Shown here: positions 63,425 to 64,000 of the stretch, in pieces
Layout: every line of letters starts with the position of its first letter
Numbering within the stretch: the stretch's first letter is position 1
DNA from: Ensifer sp. LC163
Lineage (GTDB): Bacteria; Pseudomonadota; Alphaproteobacteria; Rhizobiales; Rhizobiaceae
Length of the DNA stretch: 64,000 bases
Assembly: GCF_001695855.1 (NCBI RefSeq)
Contig: NZ_MBSS01000023.1
Span: forward strand, 1-64,000
Reading direction: 5' to 3'
The notes under the pieces: generated by a model
Told to the model about the DNA's origin: nothing
Database searches by the model: none
What the model saw: only the letters and a program-made list of their open reading frames with translations
Program-made: the position numbers and the translations under genes

Positions 63425-64000
63425 ATGGCGGTAGTGACGATTTCGCAACCATCGGAGGCCGAGGCCGGTAGACCCAGCAGTGTCCGTGCCTGGATGCAAA
63501 GCCTCGGCGCCTATCTGCAGGCGCTACCACTCATCCTCATTCTCGGGTTCTTCTTCGTGCTGCCGATCCTGACCATTCTGGTCGTCAGCTTCTGGGACTA
63601 CGACTTTGCCGGGCTTTACCCGGACTTCCTGACCATGAACTATGTCGACACGCTCGGTTCGTGGGTGACGTGGAAGACCTATCTCAACACGTTGAAATTC
63701 ACCGCCCTCGTCTGGTGCCTCACACTCTTGATCGGCTTCTGGGTCGCCTATTTCCTCGCATTCCACGTGCGCACGACGACCATGCAGATGGTGCTCTTCC
63801 TAATCTGCACCGTGCCGTTTCTAACCTCCAACATCATCCGCATGATCTCCTGGATCCCGGTGCTTGGACGCAATGGCCTCGTCAATTCGACGCTGATCGA
63901 CCTCGGCATCATTCCGCAACCGATCGAATGGCTGCTCTATTCCGATTTTGCCGTCGTGCTTGCCATGGTTCACCTCAATACGCTCTTCATGGTGACGCCG
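63425..64000 (+). CDS. ABC transporter permease (PotB type), partial at the window edge
   Basis: The first 192 codons of a permease; the gene runs off the right edge. It starts MAVVTISQPSEAEAGRPSSV with GAGGAT upstream. TM1 is LPLILILGFFFVLPILTILVVSFWDYDF, followed by NTLKFTALVWCLTLLIGFWVAYFLAFHV and LFLICTVPFLTSNIIRMISWIPVLGRNGLVNSTLIDLGI, the PotB-type WI.LLG..G..N pattern. The EAA loop lies beyond the window. It follows the binding protein by 89 bases that contain a hairpin, and should be followed by a PotC-type permease. Confidence 0.9.
   Translation, partial: MAVVTISQPSEAEAGRPSSVRAWMQSLGAYLQALPLILILGFFFVLPILTILVVSFWDYDFAGLYPDFLTMNYVDTLGSWVTWKTYLNTLKFTALVWCLTLLIGFWVAYFLAFHVRTTTMQMVLFLICTVPFLTSNIIRMISWIPVLGRNGLVNSTLIDLGIIPQPIEWLLYSDFAVVLAMVHLNTLFMVTP

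Overview
The window comes from a GC-rich alphaproteobacterium of the Rhizobiaceae (Rhizobium/Ensifer/Sinorhizobium type). This rests on gene content (EtfAB, many ABC importers, SorC/LacI/GntR sugar-type regulation), on two palindromic intergenic elements of the kind scattered through rhizobial genomes (141-258 and 55324-55375), and on small envelope proteins typical of the group. It is accessory-type metabolic and envelope gene content. There is no rRNA, no complete tRNA and no CRISPR array.

Region by region. 1-3000: start of etfA, etfB (TTG start), aspartase and a cupin protein, all on minus. 3300-6200: oxidoreductase plus alpha/beta hydrolase, divergent from a TetR regulator. 6200-16600: a run of exported proteins (DUF1254, OmpA-like, Cys-rich, DUF2147, DUF2092, a lipoprotein hydrolase, an outer-membrane protein, an ion-channel-like protein) with a membrane TPR protein. 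17000-21600: an orphan peptide-type solute-binding protein in one operon with a HAMP-GAF adenylate cyclase, with no transporter genes beside it. 22000-28000: an L,D-transpeptidase lacking an export signal, a GntR regulator with an enolase-superfamily dehydratase, an ArsR/SRPBCC pair, and one complete IS5-family element (about 834 bp) with a programmed frameshift. 28000-30000: a chemotaxis receptor.

30276-41610 looks like one functional unit. A fused 5-oxoprolinase-type enzyme is divergent from a winged-helix regulator, a glutathione-importer-like ABC system (fused double ATPase, binding protein, two permeases) and an M14-type carboxypeptidase. I infer uptake and breakdown of pyroglutamyl or gamma-glutamyl peptides. 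41600-44000 holds two decayed genes: a frameshifted small secreted protein and an OmpR-type response regulator whose DNA-binding domain is deleted, beside an intact histidine kinase.

44211-54053 is an eight-gene minus-strand operon: sugar-type ABC importer, SorC regulator, aldo/keto reductase, GlpD-like dehydrogenase, DhnA-type aldolase and FGGY kinase. It resembles the erythritol (ery) loci but carries an aldolase. A LacI regulator follows on plus. 55456-60483 is a minus-strand operon of a GpdQ/CpdA-type phosphoesterase and a Ugp/Mal-type importer, with a PHO-box-like site upstream, suggesting glycerophosphodiester scavenging. 60917-64000 is the start of a Pot-type importer operon behind a perfect GntR-type palindrome; its first permease runs off the window.

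All functions are from motif and family recognition by eye; no database search was made. Start codons were chosen from ribosome-binding sites and overlaps, and several are non-ATG.
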